From contig CM060197.1 of assembly GCA_030549335.1 (NCBI GenBank), positions 46,961,654-47,025,653 of the forward strand: DNA of 64,000 nt, given 5' to 3'. Below the pieces are notes generated by a model that worked only from the letters and a program-made list of their open reading frames with translations, had not been told where the DNA came from and ran no database searches. Below, piece by piece: positions 46,961-60,201 of this stretch (position 1 is its first letter; each line of letters begins with the position of its first letter). A program made the translations under genes and the position numbers. This stretch comes from Pontederia crassipes. Lineage: Eukaryota; Streptophyta; Magnoliopsida; Commelinales; Pontederiaceae.

Positions 46961-49016
46961 CCATCTCAACATTGCCAATATGAAAACTTATATTAATTCA
47001 ATTAATGTCCCAAAAATTATATGAAACATATATACTGAAGAAATCATTTTCATATTAAATATTGCATTGGTCTAATATAATTTGTCATATTATTTGTTTT
47101 TCGATGTTTTGATTCAAAGAATTAAATAAGAAAGAAAGAAAATATAATACTAATATGAACTCACACTAGAGTTATATCATTATAATATTTATGTTTAATT
47201 AATAAAATATATCATAATTTCATGTTTATATTTTACTTAATAGTGCTGGGATTATTGAAAAATTAATTCAAAAGAAAATTACAAAGAGGAGAAAACAAAA
47301 AAAAAGAGTCCTAAACAAAAAAAAAGGAGCCTCTAACTAACTTGAACCCATCTCATCATTGCCAATATGAAAACTTATATTAATTCAATTAACGTCCCAA
47401 AAAAAAGAGTCGCAAACAAAAAAAAATTAATGCATGGAGTTAGGATGTTCAAGAAGTTAGAGACATGTTGATAATGACTTGAATATGAACCCATTTGTAA
47501 TCCTAATTCAACTCTTATGTTTGTCAAGTGCTAAGATAGTGGGGTCAGCAATGGTCGGGTTTCAGGATTTCTATTTGCTATTCTGTATTGGAGTTCCTAA
47601 TTTAAACTCCAGGCTGGTTGTCAAGTTCGAGTTTCTACGTAAGTTCTTTTTAGGGGGGTAAAATCATTTCGTAGATTCAGTTCGTAAATACCTAGAGTTA
47701 AAGTACGATACAAATTGAACTAATAAATTCAATAACCATATTAAATATGCAAATATATAATTATTATAAAAATAAAATATAACTCATAAATAAAAAAACT
47801 CACAAATCAAACATTATTCATGACATTTAACAATTAGAACATTCAATCATGAATAACTCATCTCATCATTGCCAATATTTAAACTTTTATTAATTCAATT
47901 AAAGTCCCAAAAATTATATGAAACATATATACTTAACAAATCATTTTCATATTAAATATTGCATTGGTCTAATATAATTTTTGTCATATTATTTATTTTT
48001 TGATGTTTTGATTCAAAGAATTAAAAACAAAGAAAGAAAATATAATACTAATATGAACTCACACTAAAGTTATATCATTATAATATTTGTGTTTAATTAA
48101 TAAAATATATCATAATTTCATGTTTATATTTTACTTAATAGTACTGGGTTAATGAAAAATTAATTCAAAAGAAAATTACAAACTGGAGAAAACAAAAAAA
48201 AAGAGTCGTAAACAAAAAAAGGAGCCTCTAACTAACTTGAATCCATCTCATCATTGCCAATATGAAAACTTATATTAGTTCAATTAAAGTCCCAAAAATT
48301 ATATGAAATATATATACTTAACAAATCATTTTCATATTAAATATTGCATTGGTCTAATATACTTTGTCATATTATTTATTTTTCGATGTTTTGATTCAAA
48401 GAATTAAATAACAAAGAAAGAAAGTATAATACTAATATGAACTCACACTAAAGTTATATCATTATAATATTTATGTTTAATTAATAAAATATATCATAAT
48501 TTCATGTTTATATTTTACTTAATATTGCTGGGATTAATGGAAAATTAATTCAAAAGAAAATTACAAAGAGGAGAAAACAAAAAAAAGAGTCGTAAACAAA
48601 AAAAGGAGCCTCTAAATAACTTGAACCCATCTCATCATTGCCAATATGTAAACTTATATTAATTCAATTAAAGTCCCAAAAATTATATGAAACATATATA
48701 CTTAACAAATCATTTTCATATTAAATACTGCATTGGTCAAATATATTTTTTTCATATTATTTATTTTTCGATGTTTTGATTCAAAGAATTAAATAACAAA
48801 GAATGAAAATATAATACTAATATGAACTCACACTAAAGTTATATCATTATAATATTTATGTTTAATTAATAAAACATATCATAATTTCATGTTTATATTT
48901 TACTTAATAGTACTGGGATTAATGTAAAATTAATTCAAAAGAAAATTACAAAGAGGAGAAAACAAAAAAAAAAAGAGTCGTAAACAAAAAAAAGGAGCCT
49001 CTAACTAACTTGAACC
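46960..49016 (+). repeat. Tandem expansion of a ~386-bp unit
   Basis: Units start at a CATCTCA(A/T)CATTGCCAATAT phrase near 46965, 47860, 48245 and 48630, with a partial one near 47346. Each ends in GGAGCCTCTAACTAACTTGA. The last three follow one another directly at about 386 bp. Units A and A' hold the segment only once (34930-35330 and 39825-40215). The stretch 47430-47860 between the first and second units repeats the truncated LTR and its flank (47466). Confidence 0.85.
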
Positions 49017-49560
49017 CGTGACCAGTGAGAACACTACCATCATCAAAGGCAACATTTGTTATATTGTAATTCTATAAGAGTTTAGCGCAAATTTTAATTT
49101 TAAGCGAGTTCATTCGGGTTTTCCACCTAAACTCATAGACTCATCCGAGTTTAAGTACGCCGAAGTCGTAGTCCAGTTTAGAATGAACCTCATAAATTTA
49201 ATGTGTTATTTTGTGTTTGTGTGATCTCTCCTTTTTATTAACAAGACACATTCAGTAGTCTAAATAACTTTGGTTAATCTTTCCAAGATAGCGGTACGTT
49301 TTTGCTTAGAAGACTTCACATCATTGCATTTTTATTAATCTTCCAAATAACTATATTGGAAGGTCAATTGTTCGGGGCATGATAATTTAAGAGAGTACTT
49401 AAGTGTATGATTTCAACTTTTTAAATTGTAATTCCATAAGAGTTTAGTGCAAATTCAAATTTCATAGCAAGTTCATTCGGTTTTTTGACTTAAACTCATA
49501 AACTCGTCCGAGTTTAAAAACCAAAATGCGAGTTTGACAATCTTGGTCACCGCCGCATGT
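49017..49560. repeat. Spacer of duplication unit B, no gene
   Basis: It aligns with 35330-35840. Confidence 0.7.
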
Positions 49561-49642
49561 TAATTAGCCCTCCTTAACATGATCACTGCTAGTTGCGACG
49601 ACTTGAAAATTGGAAGGTATCAATCCCCAACATTAAACCTCA

Positions 49643-50007
49643 TGTTGGAATCTTCACCGGAAGGTTCGCCAGAGGCTTCGCCATCTTCTTCGTCTTCGTG
49701 CAGACAGACGAACAGAGCACAACATTTATCGTGGACACTCTGATCTTTGTCTGATCGTTAGACCGTTAACACTGTTCATACCGTTTTAAGTTTATGTAAC
49801 ATTTTCTCTTTCATTTTATTCATTCCGTTATAATAAAATCCTGTATATAAAAGGACATGGACATTATCTGGTTGCTTCAGCTCGTCCAGTTTTCTTTCTG
49901 CACAAAAATGGAATAGAAGGAGACGAGGATTCTTCCCCAATCTATGTTGTGCTCACTTTTGTTTCTTCAGATCGATCGTGACATAGGGACATCGTGACAT
50001 TGTGACA
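49643..50007 (+). repeat. 5' LTR of Copia-2
   Basis: 365 bp. The TATA-like box CTGTATATAAAAGGAC lies in its middle. Pairs with 54695-55059. Confidence 0.94.
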
Positions 50008-53000
50008 TGGTATCAGAGCTATCAGATCTAGTTTTCTGAGGTTATCTGGTTAGTTTCATTCTTGTCTTCTGATTAATGGATATGGCTTCGTCTTCTTCAA
50101 CCGGATCTATTTCTACTCCTATTAGTATTGATGTGAATAGTCCTTTATATCTGAATTCTTCTAATACTCCTTGATTGATACTTACACATCATGTACTTAT
50201 GGATTCTAGTAATTACTTACCCTGGAGTAAATCTTTGTTTAATGCCTTACGAGCTAAAAACAAGCAAGGTTTTGTGATGGATCATGTCTGATGAAGTCAT
50301 TTGATCAATCTTTGCATTATCAATGGAAAAGATGTGATTCATTTGTAATTTCCTGGATCACAAGTACAGTTTCCAAGGATTTTATAAGAAATGCAACGTA
50401 TGATGAAACGACCTTGCTGATTTGGCTGGATCTGAAAAAGAGATTTCAGAGGTCAAATGGAACTAAAATATATATGTTACATCGTGAGATTTATTCAATT
50501 AATCAGGGCTCTTTATCTATTTGGGAATACTATAATAACTGAAATTTCTGTGGGAAGAGCTGGTTCTTATGGTTCCTAGTTTAGGAGCTTCAAAAGATTT
50601 CTTCAAAAGATTTCTTAATGGTTCCTAGTTTAGGAGCTTCAAAAGATTTCTTAAGATTTCTGTGGGAAGAGCTGGTTCTTAATGTTCTTCAAAAGATTTC
50701 TCTAAATATATGTTACAACAGAAAGTTTACAAGTTCTTATTGGGTCTTAATGAATGTTATAATCAAGTTAGGTCTCATATTCTTTTGATGTCACCTCTAC
50801 CCTCTTTGAATCAAGCCTATTCAATGGTTGCTGAAGAAGAACAAAGGAATAGAATTACTGTTAATACAGGTCAGAATGTTGCCTTTTTGTCCAGCTCGAG
50901 ACAAGCATTCAATCATAACATTCAATCGAATCAAAATTTAATGCTACTTTCATGTCTAATACGAGACAATATCCTATTTCCAACTTTAATTATCCTAATA
51001 TCAGACAGTATAATGTCCAGCAACAAAAATTTAGAAAAAAATTCTTCATTATCTGTGAACACTATCATAAGCTAGGTCATACCAAAGTTCAATGCTATAA
51101 GTTGATTGGATATCCTTCTGCTTGAAGATTCAAGGGTGGAAGGAATCAGAATCAAGTTGCTGCAAATGTTTCAGATCTACATATTCATGAGCAGCATAAT
51201 TATTTTTTACAGAATCATGCTAATCAACTGAGTGTTCCTTCTCAGAATCAGAGTTATCATTCTTATCCTTCAAATCAGAATGTTATGCCAGAAAATTGTG
51301 AGAATCTCAGAAATGAAAATTTTGGGAAAGCCCCTATGCTTACTGAAGAGCAATACCAAAGGATTCTCAAAGTCATAGACAAAGAGCAAAAAATAGATTT
51401 GGCTGCCAATATTCATGTAGCAAGTACAATTGATGATTCTTGTCATATAGGAGATGATATTTGGATCATAGATACTGGTGCTACTCAGCACATGACATCA
51501 AATATAAATACTCTTCAAAATGTTCCTGAGTTATCTAAAATTAAATATGTTACTTTGCCTAATGGAGCTAGGTTATCAGTGTCACATTCTGGTTCAGCTA
51601 TCCTCAACTTTGTTTGTCCAATGTTTTGCATGTACCTGAATTTAAATTTAATCTCATATCTGCCTCTCAACTGACTAAGGAACTTGGCTGCTCGATTGCC
51701 TTTTTACCACAATTCTGTCTTATACAGGATCTGCACAATGGGAAGGTGCACCTGATTGGTAAGGAGTGCAATGGATTGTACTATTTGGACTTAGCTGAAC
51801 AAAGGAAGATACAAGTTGCAAGTAAAGTAGCTGCTGTTGGTGCTATTCAAAATGCTGATTCAGGAGATAATGGAATGCTATGGCATAGGAGACTTGGGCA
51901 TTTGCCATTACAAAGGCTTCAAGTTATCACTAATTGTGGATCAAATATACAATGTGACATTTGTCCATTAGCTAGACAAGTTAAATTTCCTTTTCCTGTA
52001 AAAGATAGATATCAATGTAGACAAAGATTACATACTATTCACATGGATATTTGGGGTCCTTACAAGTTTGTTTCTCATGCTGGAAATAAATATTTTCTAA
52101 CTCTTGTGGATGACTACAGCAGAATGACATGGATATATCTGTTAAAGGTTAAATCTGATAGTCTAGTTTGCTTGCAACAGTTTGTCAATCAAATGACTAA
52201 TCAGTATGATGATAGAATTAAAATTCTAAGATTAGATAATGGTGCTGAGTTTATGAGTAGTAAATGTCAAAATTTCCTAAAGGAGAAAGGAATAATTCAC
52301 CAGACCTCTTGTTCATACACCCCACAGCAGAATGGGCTTGTGGAAAGGAATTATAGACATTTGTTAGAAATTGCTCAAGTTATTTATTTTCAATCTTCAG
52401 TGCCTATAAAATTCTAGGATGAATGTGTCAGGACTGCAATCTATTTGATCAATAGAATACCACTTCAAGTATTACAAAATCAGACAACTTATGAAAAGTT
52501 TTTTGGACACAAACCTAGTCTTGAGAATATCAAAGTTTTTGGTTGCTTGTGTTATGTGAGTAATCTTCAAATTAGAGACAAATTTGATCCAAGAGCTAAT
52601 CCTTCTATTTTTTTGGGTTATAGCAATACTCAAAAAGGATATAAATGTCTTGATCTAGTCACCAATAAAATCTCTGTCAACAGGAATGTTATTTTTTATG
52701 AAAGTATATTTCCTTTCTCCATCAAAAGACCTCATGTGACTTTTGACAAATTGTCCACAAACATACCTTGTCTAGATGAGTCTTTCCCTGACAGAATAAT
52801 CTTTCCATCTTCTGACATTCCAGACAATGAATTGTTTCTATCAGATTCTCCTCCAACCATTGATATTTAAATTGAATTACCTCCCATATCTTCTGAGTCT
52901 GAAGCTTTTTCTCCTGTTGCCACACCAGAGATTTCATTTGATTCTTCTAATGCTTCAGGAATAGTTCAAGTGAGGGAAAGGAGACATGTTAGAAAGCCAC

Positions 53001-54694
53001 TATGGATGCATGATTATGTTATGAATTCTAACACTTCCTATCCATTATCAGATCATCTTACCTTTGCAAATCTGTCGAGTTCATGTGTTGGATTTTTGGC
53101 AGCTTCTGATTCCATATTTGAACCTTCTTCCTATTCTCAAGCCATTATTGAACCTGAGTGGGTTCAAGCTATGAATTTAGAACTTGAGGCGTTGGTTTCT
53201 AATCATACATGGGACCTTGTTCCATTGCCTAAAGATAAGAAGCCTATTGGGTGTAAATGGGTTTATAAAATCAAGTTGAAATCAAATGGTGATATAGAAA
53301 GATATAAGGCAAGACTTGTTGCTAAAGAATTTAGCCAATAGGAGGGGATTGATTACAAGGATACTTTTTCACTTGTTGCCAAAGTTGTAACCATAAGAGC
53401 CTTTCTCATTTCTGCAGCACAATAGAATTTGCCCATTGTTCATATGGATGTTAACAATGCTTTTATGAATGGAGATCTCTTTGAGGAGGTCTATATGCAT
53501 CCACCTCCAGGTCTAGTGTCTAATGGAAAAGTTTGCAAGCTGAACAAATCATTTTATGGATTAAAACAGGCCTCTAGACAATGGTACCTGAACTGAAGTG
53601 TTATTGGCCAATGACTTTGTGCAGAGTTGTAATGACTATACACTATTCACTAAAAAGGACAAAGGCTCTTATGTTGCTATTTTAGTGTATGTTGATGACA
53701 TATTATTAACTGGGAATTCTGTCTCTTTGATTAATAGCACCAAGGATTATCTAAATGCTAGTTTCAAATTGAAAGATCTTGGTCCTCTAAAATATTTCCT
53801 TGGTATGGAAATTTTGAGATCAAGTAGAGGCATTCTTTTAACTCAAAGGAAATATGTTCTTTCCTTAATTACTGATATTGGTCTTTCTGCATCTAAACCT
53901 TTTGGTACACCCTTGGAGGAAAATTTGAAACTAACTACTATTGAGTTCGATCTGTATGTTTTCAAGAAATACTCTTCTGTTACAGCTGACCCAGTTTTGC
54001 CAATTCCAGATTCTTTTCAATGTCTCATTGGTCGTTTAATTCATTTGACACAAACTCGGCCTGATGTTACTTTTGCAGTACGACACTTAAGCCAGTTTAT
54101 GCACATGCCAAAAACTTCACATATGAATGTTGAATTCGTGTGGTCAAATATCTAAAAGGTTCACCAGGATGTGGATTGTTTTTATCATCTGCTTCTTCTG
54201 ATTCTCTCATTGCTTACTCAGATGCAGACTGGGGTTCTTGCTTAGCTACTCGTCGATCAGTATCAGATTTCTGCATCAAATTAGGAACTTCTCTTGTTTT
54301 CTGGAAATAAAAAAAACAGAAGTTGTTTCCCGTTCTTCTGCTGAAGCGGAATACAGAAGTATAGCTCTTGCAGTCGCAAAACTTATCTGGGTTGAAAGAT
54401 TGTTCAGAGAATTATAGGTTCCAATCTCTTTGCCCATTACTCTATTCTCTGATAGTCGTCCAGACATTCAAATTGCAGAAAATTCGGTCTTCCATGAGCG
54501 TACGAAACACATCGATATTAACTGTTACTTTGTTCGTGAAAGAGTTCTTCAACAGTTTGTTCGACTTCAATATATTTCTACATCACTGCAACTAGCTGAT
54601 ATTCTTACTAAAGGACTTGCTCGTCGACAACACAAATTTCTCCTTTCCAAGTTGGGACTGTTCGACATCTTTCAGTCTCCAATTTGAGGGGGGC

Positions 54695-55059
54695 TGTTGG
54701 AATCTTCACCGGAAGCTTCGTCGAAGACTTTGCCATCTTCTTCGTCTTCGTGCAGAAAGACGAACAGAGCACAGCGTTTATCGCGGACACTCTGATCTAT
54801 GTCTGACCGTTAGACCATTAACACTGTTCATACCATTTTAAGTTTATGTAACATTTTCTCTTTCGTTTTATTCATTCCGTTATAATCAAATCCTGTATAT
54901 AAAAGGACATGGACATTATCTGGATGCTTCAGCTCGTCCAGTTTTCTTTCTGCACAAAAATGGAATAGAAGGAGACGAGGGTTCTTCCCCAATCTGTGTT
55001 GTGCTCACTTCTGTTTCTTCAGATCGATCGTGACATAGGGACATCGTGACATTGTGACA
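54695..55059 (+). repeat. 3' LTR of Copia-2
   Basis: Same length and ends as the left LTR, followed at once by the target duplication CCTCA. Confidence 0.94.
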
Positions 55060-55661
55060 CCTCAATCTGATAGTCTGATCTTCATCATAATTTTCTCATC
55101 AAATGGCTACAACATAAAGATCAGCATCAGCCATGGCGACAGACAGCTTGCTGCCTGCATGAATTACCGTTGTGTGCCCTTACCGCAGCCAATGATATCT
55201 GCTTTCAGTCCCTAGTTGAACAGATGGTCATAGAATTGAACAAAAAAAAGTTTAAACTTAGTAATCAGTACCCAAGATTTCTTCAACAACTTCACATTTT
55301 ACAGTGAACTTCAGATGCCAGTCATGTCAAATTATAAATTTATTTTTTACATCTGCTTACAACGGAGGGAATCCAGCGTACATCCGAATGTAAGCATTGC
55401 CTCGCATGACCTTGTCAGAATGGAAAGGCCATAGTGTTTGATGAGTCGGTGTCATGGTTGTCCATTCTCCGGCCACCACTCAACCATTCCGCTGGCCTTC
55501 CGTGAGGATCTATAAGACTCCGGAGATCTCCTTCCACAGTGGCCTCTTTGTCGTGAAGTCCAAGGTTGTTAACCCGGTTGAATACATGTACTAAATGGAT
55601 CTTATATTTCATATTATGTGTAGTTTTCGGAAGCCTCGGTGAGGGTGGGAGTTCAGAAACA

Positions 55662-55677
55662 ATGCCATATTGTCCTG
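55662..55677 (+). pseudogene. Orphan inhibitor exon 1 inside alpha-amylase relic (copy 3)
   Basis: ATG CCA TAT TGT CCT G with donor GTAAGC and the conserved leader before it. No exon 2 follows within the relic. Reading through the donor gives a short tail only. Confidence 0.7.
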
Positions 55678-56262
55678 GTAAGCTTGAGCTTATGATGTAT
55701 ATGTACGTGCATGTTCCAAGTTACAAGTTTCTATTTGCCATGGATCCATGTAAGTACGTTCCTACTTAGGATCATAGGTACGAGTACCCATTTCTTAAAA
55801 ATTAATATTTTATTGGATACGTGTGATTATGAGTACCCATGAGTACTCATAAAGTACCGATACCGGGTACGTACTCGGTACGGGTACGTTGATGAATAGG
55901 GCGACACTGGCAGCATATCCCTTGAGGAAGTCAAACATCCAACTATTGGAGACCACATCAGCCTTGAGCCAGTTGAGCTCTCGTTGGACTTGTGTGTTAA
56001 GGTGGTCGAAATCCAAAGTTGTGTTAAAGCCAATGCAAATCATCCGGACCTTGGACGAGGAGGTCGTCGGGCGTGCCGACCTTGAAGATGTAGTATATAC
56101 CTCTGTTGTCCTTATAGTTTGTGCACCTATGGTTGATGACGATGTCAGCGACGCATTTGATTCCTTCTGCATGGGATGCACGATGAAGGCCTTCAGCTCG
56201 GCTTATTGCGACATTTGGAACTATCAAAGTCGTAGAGCTCGCTGGGATGTACCCACCCCGTA

Positions 56263-56794
56263 AAGAAAAGGATTTAGAAATTTTGACATTGTGAACAAAT
56301 TATATCAACTAGGTGCATTCATCCTTTCTATTTGATAAATATAGCATCTGAAAAATAGAGTAGTGTGTATGCCACTTGGTACATAATATTATTTATATTA
56401 ATTTTGAATATATATCATAATTAATATATTATATAATATGGATAAAATAAATGTGTTCTCTACATCACCTTGTTCCCTATTTTTCACCATTAGATTTTCA
56501 TTCAACTATGATAAACTATTTGAGAGATTCAATCATGAACCGTTGGATGGATATTTGTTGGTGTAAAAAATAAGAAATAAGATGAGGTAGGGAACATCAA
56601 AATTGAACTCATATAATATATATCATACTAGTGATAGTAATAATAAATTTATATAAATCTATTATATATTATATTCTATAAATTTAACCTATCCATAGTT
56701 ATATGATTTGTACATTATTATATATCTTATTATTTATATAATATCATTGATGTTATATTAATATATTTAAATCTAATTCACTTTTAAAATTTGT
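56263..56794. repeat. AT-rich spacer of duplication unit B, no gene
   Basis: It aligns with 37351-37860. Confidence 0.7.
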
Positions 56795-57480
56795 GAAGCC
56801 TCACTAGCCTTCCACGGTCTGAAGCCGGCCGCTGCGAGGCCTAACAACCTTGCTGCGGCCGTCGTCGATCGCTGCGAAGTCGGACGACCTTGCTACCGCC
56901 GTCGTCGTCCGCTGGGAGGCCGGACGGCCTTGCAGCGTCCGTAGGCCGACTATAACGGCTGGATCCGGCTGCGCACGTCGTCGGCCCCTCAAGATCGTTG
57001 CCAGGCGAATATGAGCGTGAACCGACCGAATCTGGCCGCTCATGCCGTCGACCGCTCACGATCGTTGCTGGCAGATCTGAGCGTGAACCAACCCGATCCG
57101 GGCTGTTCACACAGCTAGAACCGGCCATGCACAGACGGATCCGATAGTGAACGCCCGGATCCGGGCCGTTCACGACCGAACCAACATTGCACTCAGATTT
57201 GGGCCGTTCACGGCCGAAGCAGCCATGCATGGCCGGAACCGAACATGCACGCCCCGTTTCAACTGTGAACGGCTGGATCCGAGCCTTTCACGCCCAGATT
57301 TGACATTGCACGCTTGGTTCCGATCGTGATCGGCCCTATTCAGTCCGGGAATGCTCGGTTTCGGGTCGTACGCACTAGGATCTGGCCGTTGACATCTCGG
57401 ACCCGTGCATTGATGTCGAGATCCGTGCACTCACACCAGGATCCACGTCGAAGGCCCGAGTTCATATCTTATAGATTTGT
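56795..57480. repeat. GC-rich island of degenerate GTGAAC...GGATCCGG repeats, second copy
   Basis: It aligns with 37870-38345 and runs about 200 bp further with the same kind of repeat (GTGAACGGCTGGATCCG, GGATCTGGCCGTTGACA). The longer right side suggests the first copy was cut. Confidence 0.55.
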
Positions 57481-57694
57481 TGTTCATATTTTTTCGTAGA
57501 TGCATATGTATTTCATATTCTATGTTCATGCTTTCATCGTTAAAGAAATTAGTTAAGAGTTTACACTTTATTTTTAGTTAGCAAATAATATGTCTTCTCC
57601 AGAGCATCGTCGATGGATGTGCAATTGAATAAATCATGGTCGTAATGTAACTTTCGTTATTCTTTACTCTCATAATGTCACTCCATCAACTTAC

Positions 57695-58590
57695 TGTTGG
57701 AGAAAAGTTTTAAAGACATATAAAATTATATTTTGATGATACAAACATCGAAAGATTAAAGTTAAAATGCTGAAAAAGTTTAAAGAAAAAGAGATAACTT
57801 TATTAACTAAATTTTGATTAGATAATTGACTATGATATGATTAGATTTTGGATGAATGATAAACATAAAAGTTATAAATAATTCTATTATCTATCCATAT
57901 AATCTAAGATCATCTAATTTGAATAATTGTGCAAAACGTTATGCTCAAAATCGTGTAGGTCTGTCAACCAGTCGGTCGAAGCAAAGAAGACCGGTCGAGA
58001 ATATACTGGACGACCGATCGAAGATGTCGATCGACTGATAAATACATGAGTTGTCCCGGTCAATGTCGAGATGATACTGATTGAATTATCGATCGATAGT
58101 TCGGTTGACCGATCAAGAACAGAAATTGAAGAAATCACACAACGGTTAAATAGACCGGTCGAACCATCCATATGTGCGGTCGACCGGCCTCTTGATCAAA
58201 TGATCAGTAATGGCCAATTTTGAAGGAGAAATTTGTGGAATAAATTTTGGACGAATTTTTCACATATTTAAGGTTATAAAAGGAGTGTCAAAGGTAGAAG
58301 CAAAGACATCCATTCACTCATTTGAAGAAAAACTTCAAGTTAACAAAATAATACTATTTTCTTGAAGTTTTCATTTTATAGCTTTCTCTTCTTTCTCTCT
58401 TCTCTTCTTGTGATCGTAGAATTGTAAAAGAGAGAAACATTTTGTTCAGAAAAAAATGAGAGAGCTCCTGTGTAAAAGATGTTCAAAATTCTGCCTCTTG
58501 AATGAGAGAAAAGATTAGCTTCATTATCGATATTTTTATTTGAACACCAATTCACCCCCTCCCCCTCTTGGTGCCCTTTGAGATCCTACA
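57695..58590 (+). mobile_element. Solo LTR, Copia SIRE/Maximus-like
   Basis: 896 bp from TGTTGGAGAAAAG to GATCCTACA, with the perfect target duplication CTTAC at 57690-57694 and 58591-58595. The end phrase CCCCCTCTTGGTGCCCTTTG and the start match the style of SIRE-type LTRs. No primer site follows, so it is solo. It lies inside the transposon-like DNA that ends at 60201. Confidence 0.85.
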
Positions 58591-60201
58591 CTTACAGGAG
58601 TCCTTCAAAGCAAAAGAAGTCGAGCATCGTTCACAAATCACGCAGGGGTCGGCGACATCATTGACCTATCAACAATTATGGACGGACCATGTTGGAGTGA
58701 ATAGGGGCCAGATCGACGATATCGGGTCGTCCTTGTAGTAGTATGGATATTGGTTATGGGTGAAATCCTGTGTTCCCGGTGAAGATGCGCGACGACTATT
58801 TAATGAGATGTGGGATCAACGATTAATGGAAGTCCAACAGAAGGTCCGCGAAGAGGTCCGTCAGGAGGTGCGCCAAGAATTTTAAGCGCGACAATGAAAG
58901 GAGATGAAGAGACTTATTCGTGAGGCGATGTGTGGCCAACAAGATGACGATGACGACGAACATGAAGAAGAAGAATAGTTGTTACTTGAATTTATTTGTA
59001 TGACTATTATCATACTTGGACATATGAATTTGTACCTTACTTCTTGCGGATTGAAAACTGATGCACGCTTCGATGGGTTTTTTTTAATGAATTTGTAACT
59101 TTATTTATGTCATTTCCAAATTTTTTTACACGAAAATAGAATTTCCCAAAGTTTGAGTCGTAAGAATCTTTTTCACGTGGAAAATTTATTTCTTGTTTTG
59201 CGCCTCAACTTCCCGCCCGACTTTTTCAAAGCCGACGATATATATATATATAGATATATATATATATATATATATCCGGCCACTAAGCAAAATCCGTCCA
59301 TCTCCATTCGTGAGCGTGGGAGAGGGTGAGGAGTCCGGCGACGGCGGATTCTCCATTCTGGTGACGGTGGATTCTTCATCCAGTGGCGGCTCCGGCGGCG
59401 TCCTCTGGCGTGATTCGATGATGACTTCCTCTCCGACCATTCAACGACGTCATCTTCCTCGGGCGGCGTCTCCCTCCGGTGGCAGCTACCTCTCCCTCTC
59501 GCCCTCTCGTCGTTTATAGCTCATCGTCGGCCGCTCCTCGTCAGTAGCTTGTCGTCGGCTGTCCCGATTGCGGGTGGCCAGATTTGGCCTCCCGTGGCCG
59601 GATCCGGCGGCCGATCCGGTTAAGGGCGGCTAGATCTGGCCTCCCACATTCAGCAAGCCGCCGGCCGATTGAACAGTGGGCGGTCAGATCTGGCCACCCG
59701 GTGGTCGTTCCAGCTGCGGGCGGCACAACCGGGCCACTCGGTGCCCGCCGCGTGCATGATCGAAAACGACCATGTGGACGGCCATTCCATCTGTGGCCAA
59801 TATTTTTATAAAAATAAAATAATCATTCTGACAGCCGAAGCCATGGGAAGAAAATTTCTTTTCGCAACCTTAGCCGTCGGAATCTTCCCATGGCTGGGGC
59901 CATAGGAACACTTTCTTACAGCAACAACCGTGGGAAGTCATTTCCCCGGGCTGGAGCCGTGGGAACGTAATGCTTTTCCCGCGACTTAAGCCGTGGAAAC
60001 TTCCCCATGGCTGCAGCCGTGAGAACATTTTTCTACTGCTGCAACCGTGGGAACTTTCCACGGCTTTAGCAAAATCGTGGAAAAAAGTTTGCGACGAACA
60101 ATTTTACGACGGTTGCCTCCCGTTGGAAAAGCTCGTTTGCGATGATTTTCCAATATTTTCCCACAGTTGAAACAGTGGAAAAATACCATTTTCTTGTAGT
60201 C
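58591..60201. mobile_element. CACTA-like transposon remnant, right part (CACTA-2)
   Basis: The right end TTTTCTTGTAGTC (60189-60201) is one base from the CACTA end TTCTTGTAGTG. It is preceded by many copies of a GCAACCGTGGGAA-type subterminal motif on both strands (59820-60180). Near 58780-58980 an open stretch reads LFNEMWDQRLMEVQQKVREE..., the arginine/glutamate-rich helix tail common in plant CACTA second-gene products, followed by an acidic tail and stop. 59280-59820 is GC-rich and unidentified. After 60201 the sequence returns to the duplication array at the place matching 43838. The left end was not found; it may lie left of the solo LTR, before 57694. Confidence 0.6.
59238..59275. repeat. 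TA microsatellite
   Basis: Alternating TA run with one G interruption. Confidence 0.85.

Larger units (their letters stand above)
49643..55059 (+). mobile_element. Ty1/Copia LTR retrotransposon, structurally complete but broken (Copia-2)
   Basis: LTRs at 49643-50007 and 54695-55059 (365 bp each, TGTTGGAATC...GTGACA). The target duplication CCTCA is perfect at 49638-49642 and 55060-55064. The primer site TGGTATCAGAGC (initiator Met type) starts at 50008, and a G-rich purine tract lies before 54695. Parts: gag (about 50080-51130), protease (DTGATQHM, about 51470), GAG-pre-integrase (WHRRLGHLP, about 51880), integrase core (DDYSRMTW, LDNGAEF, QQNGLVER, 52040-52420), reverse transcriptase (CKWVYKIK, YVDDILL, 53200-53800), and RNase H (ADWGS, SSAEAEYRS, 54220-54400). 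It is broken in about eight to twelve places. LTR divergence by eye is about 5-6%, so it is somewhat younger than Copia-1. It is a different lineage from Copia-1 by LTR and protein wording. Confidence 0.94.
49590..56262 (-). pseudogene. Alpha-amylase relic, copy 3, split by a Copia element
   Basis: The parts are 49590-49642 and 55060-56262. The minus-strand reading has [20 protein letters not shown] (about 56170-56100), then LDFDHLNTQVQREL with LKADV and a FDFLKGYAAS piece (the amylase FDFxxGYAxS stretch, about 56030-55910), and after the embedded inhibitor exon 1, MDNHDTDSS (about 55460). This is the most complete of the three relics. It has several frame changes, and the middle part with the catalytic region is missing. 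Confidence 0.8.

Noticed and set aside
55566-55769. Open frame containing MPYCPGK as an intronless inhibitor
   Set aside because: The reading leaves the family after the exon 1 donor site and simply runs into intron-like sequence.
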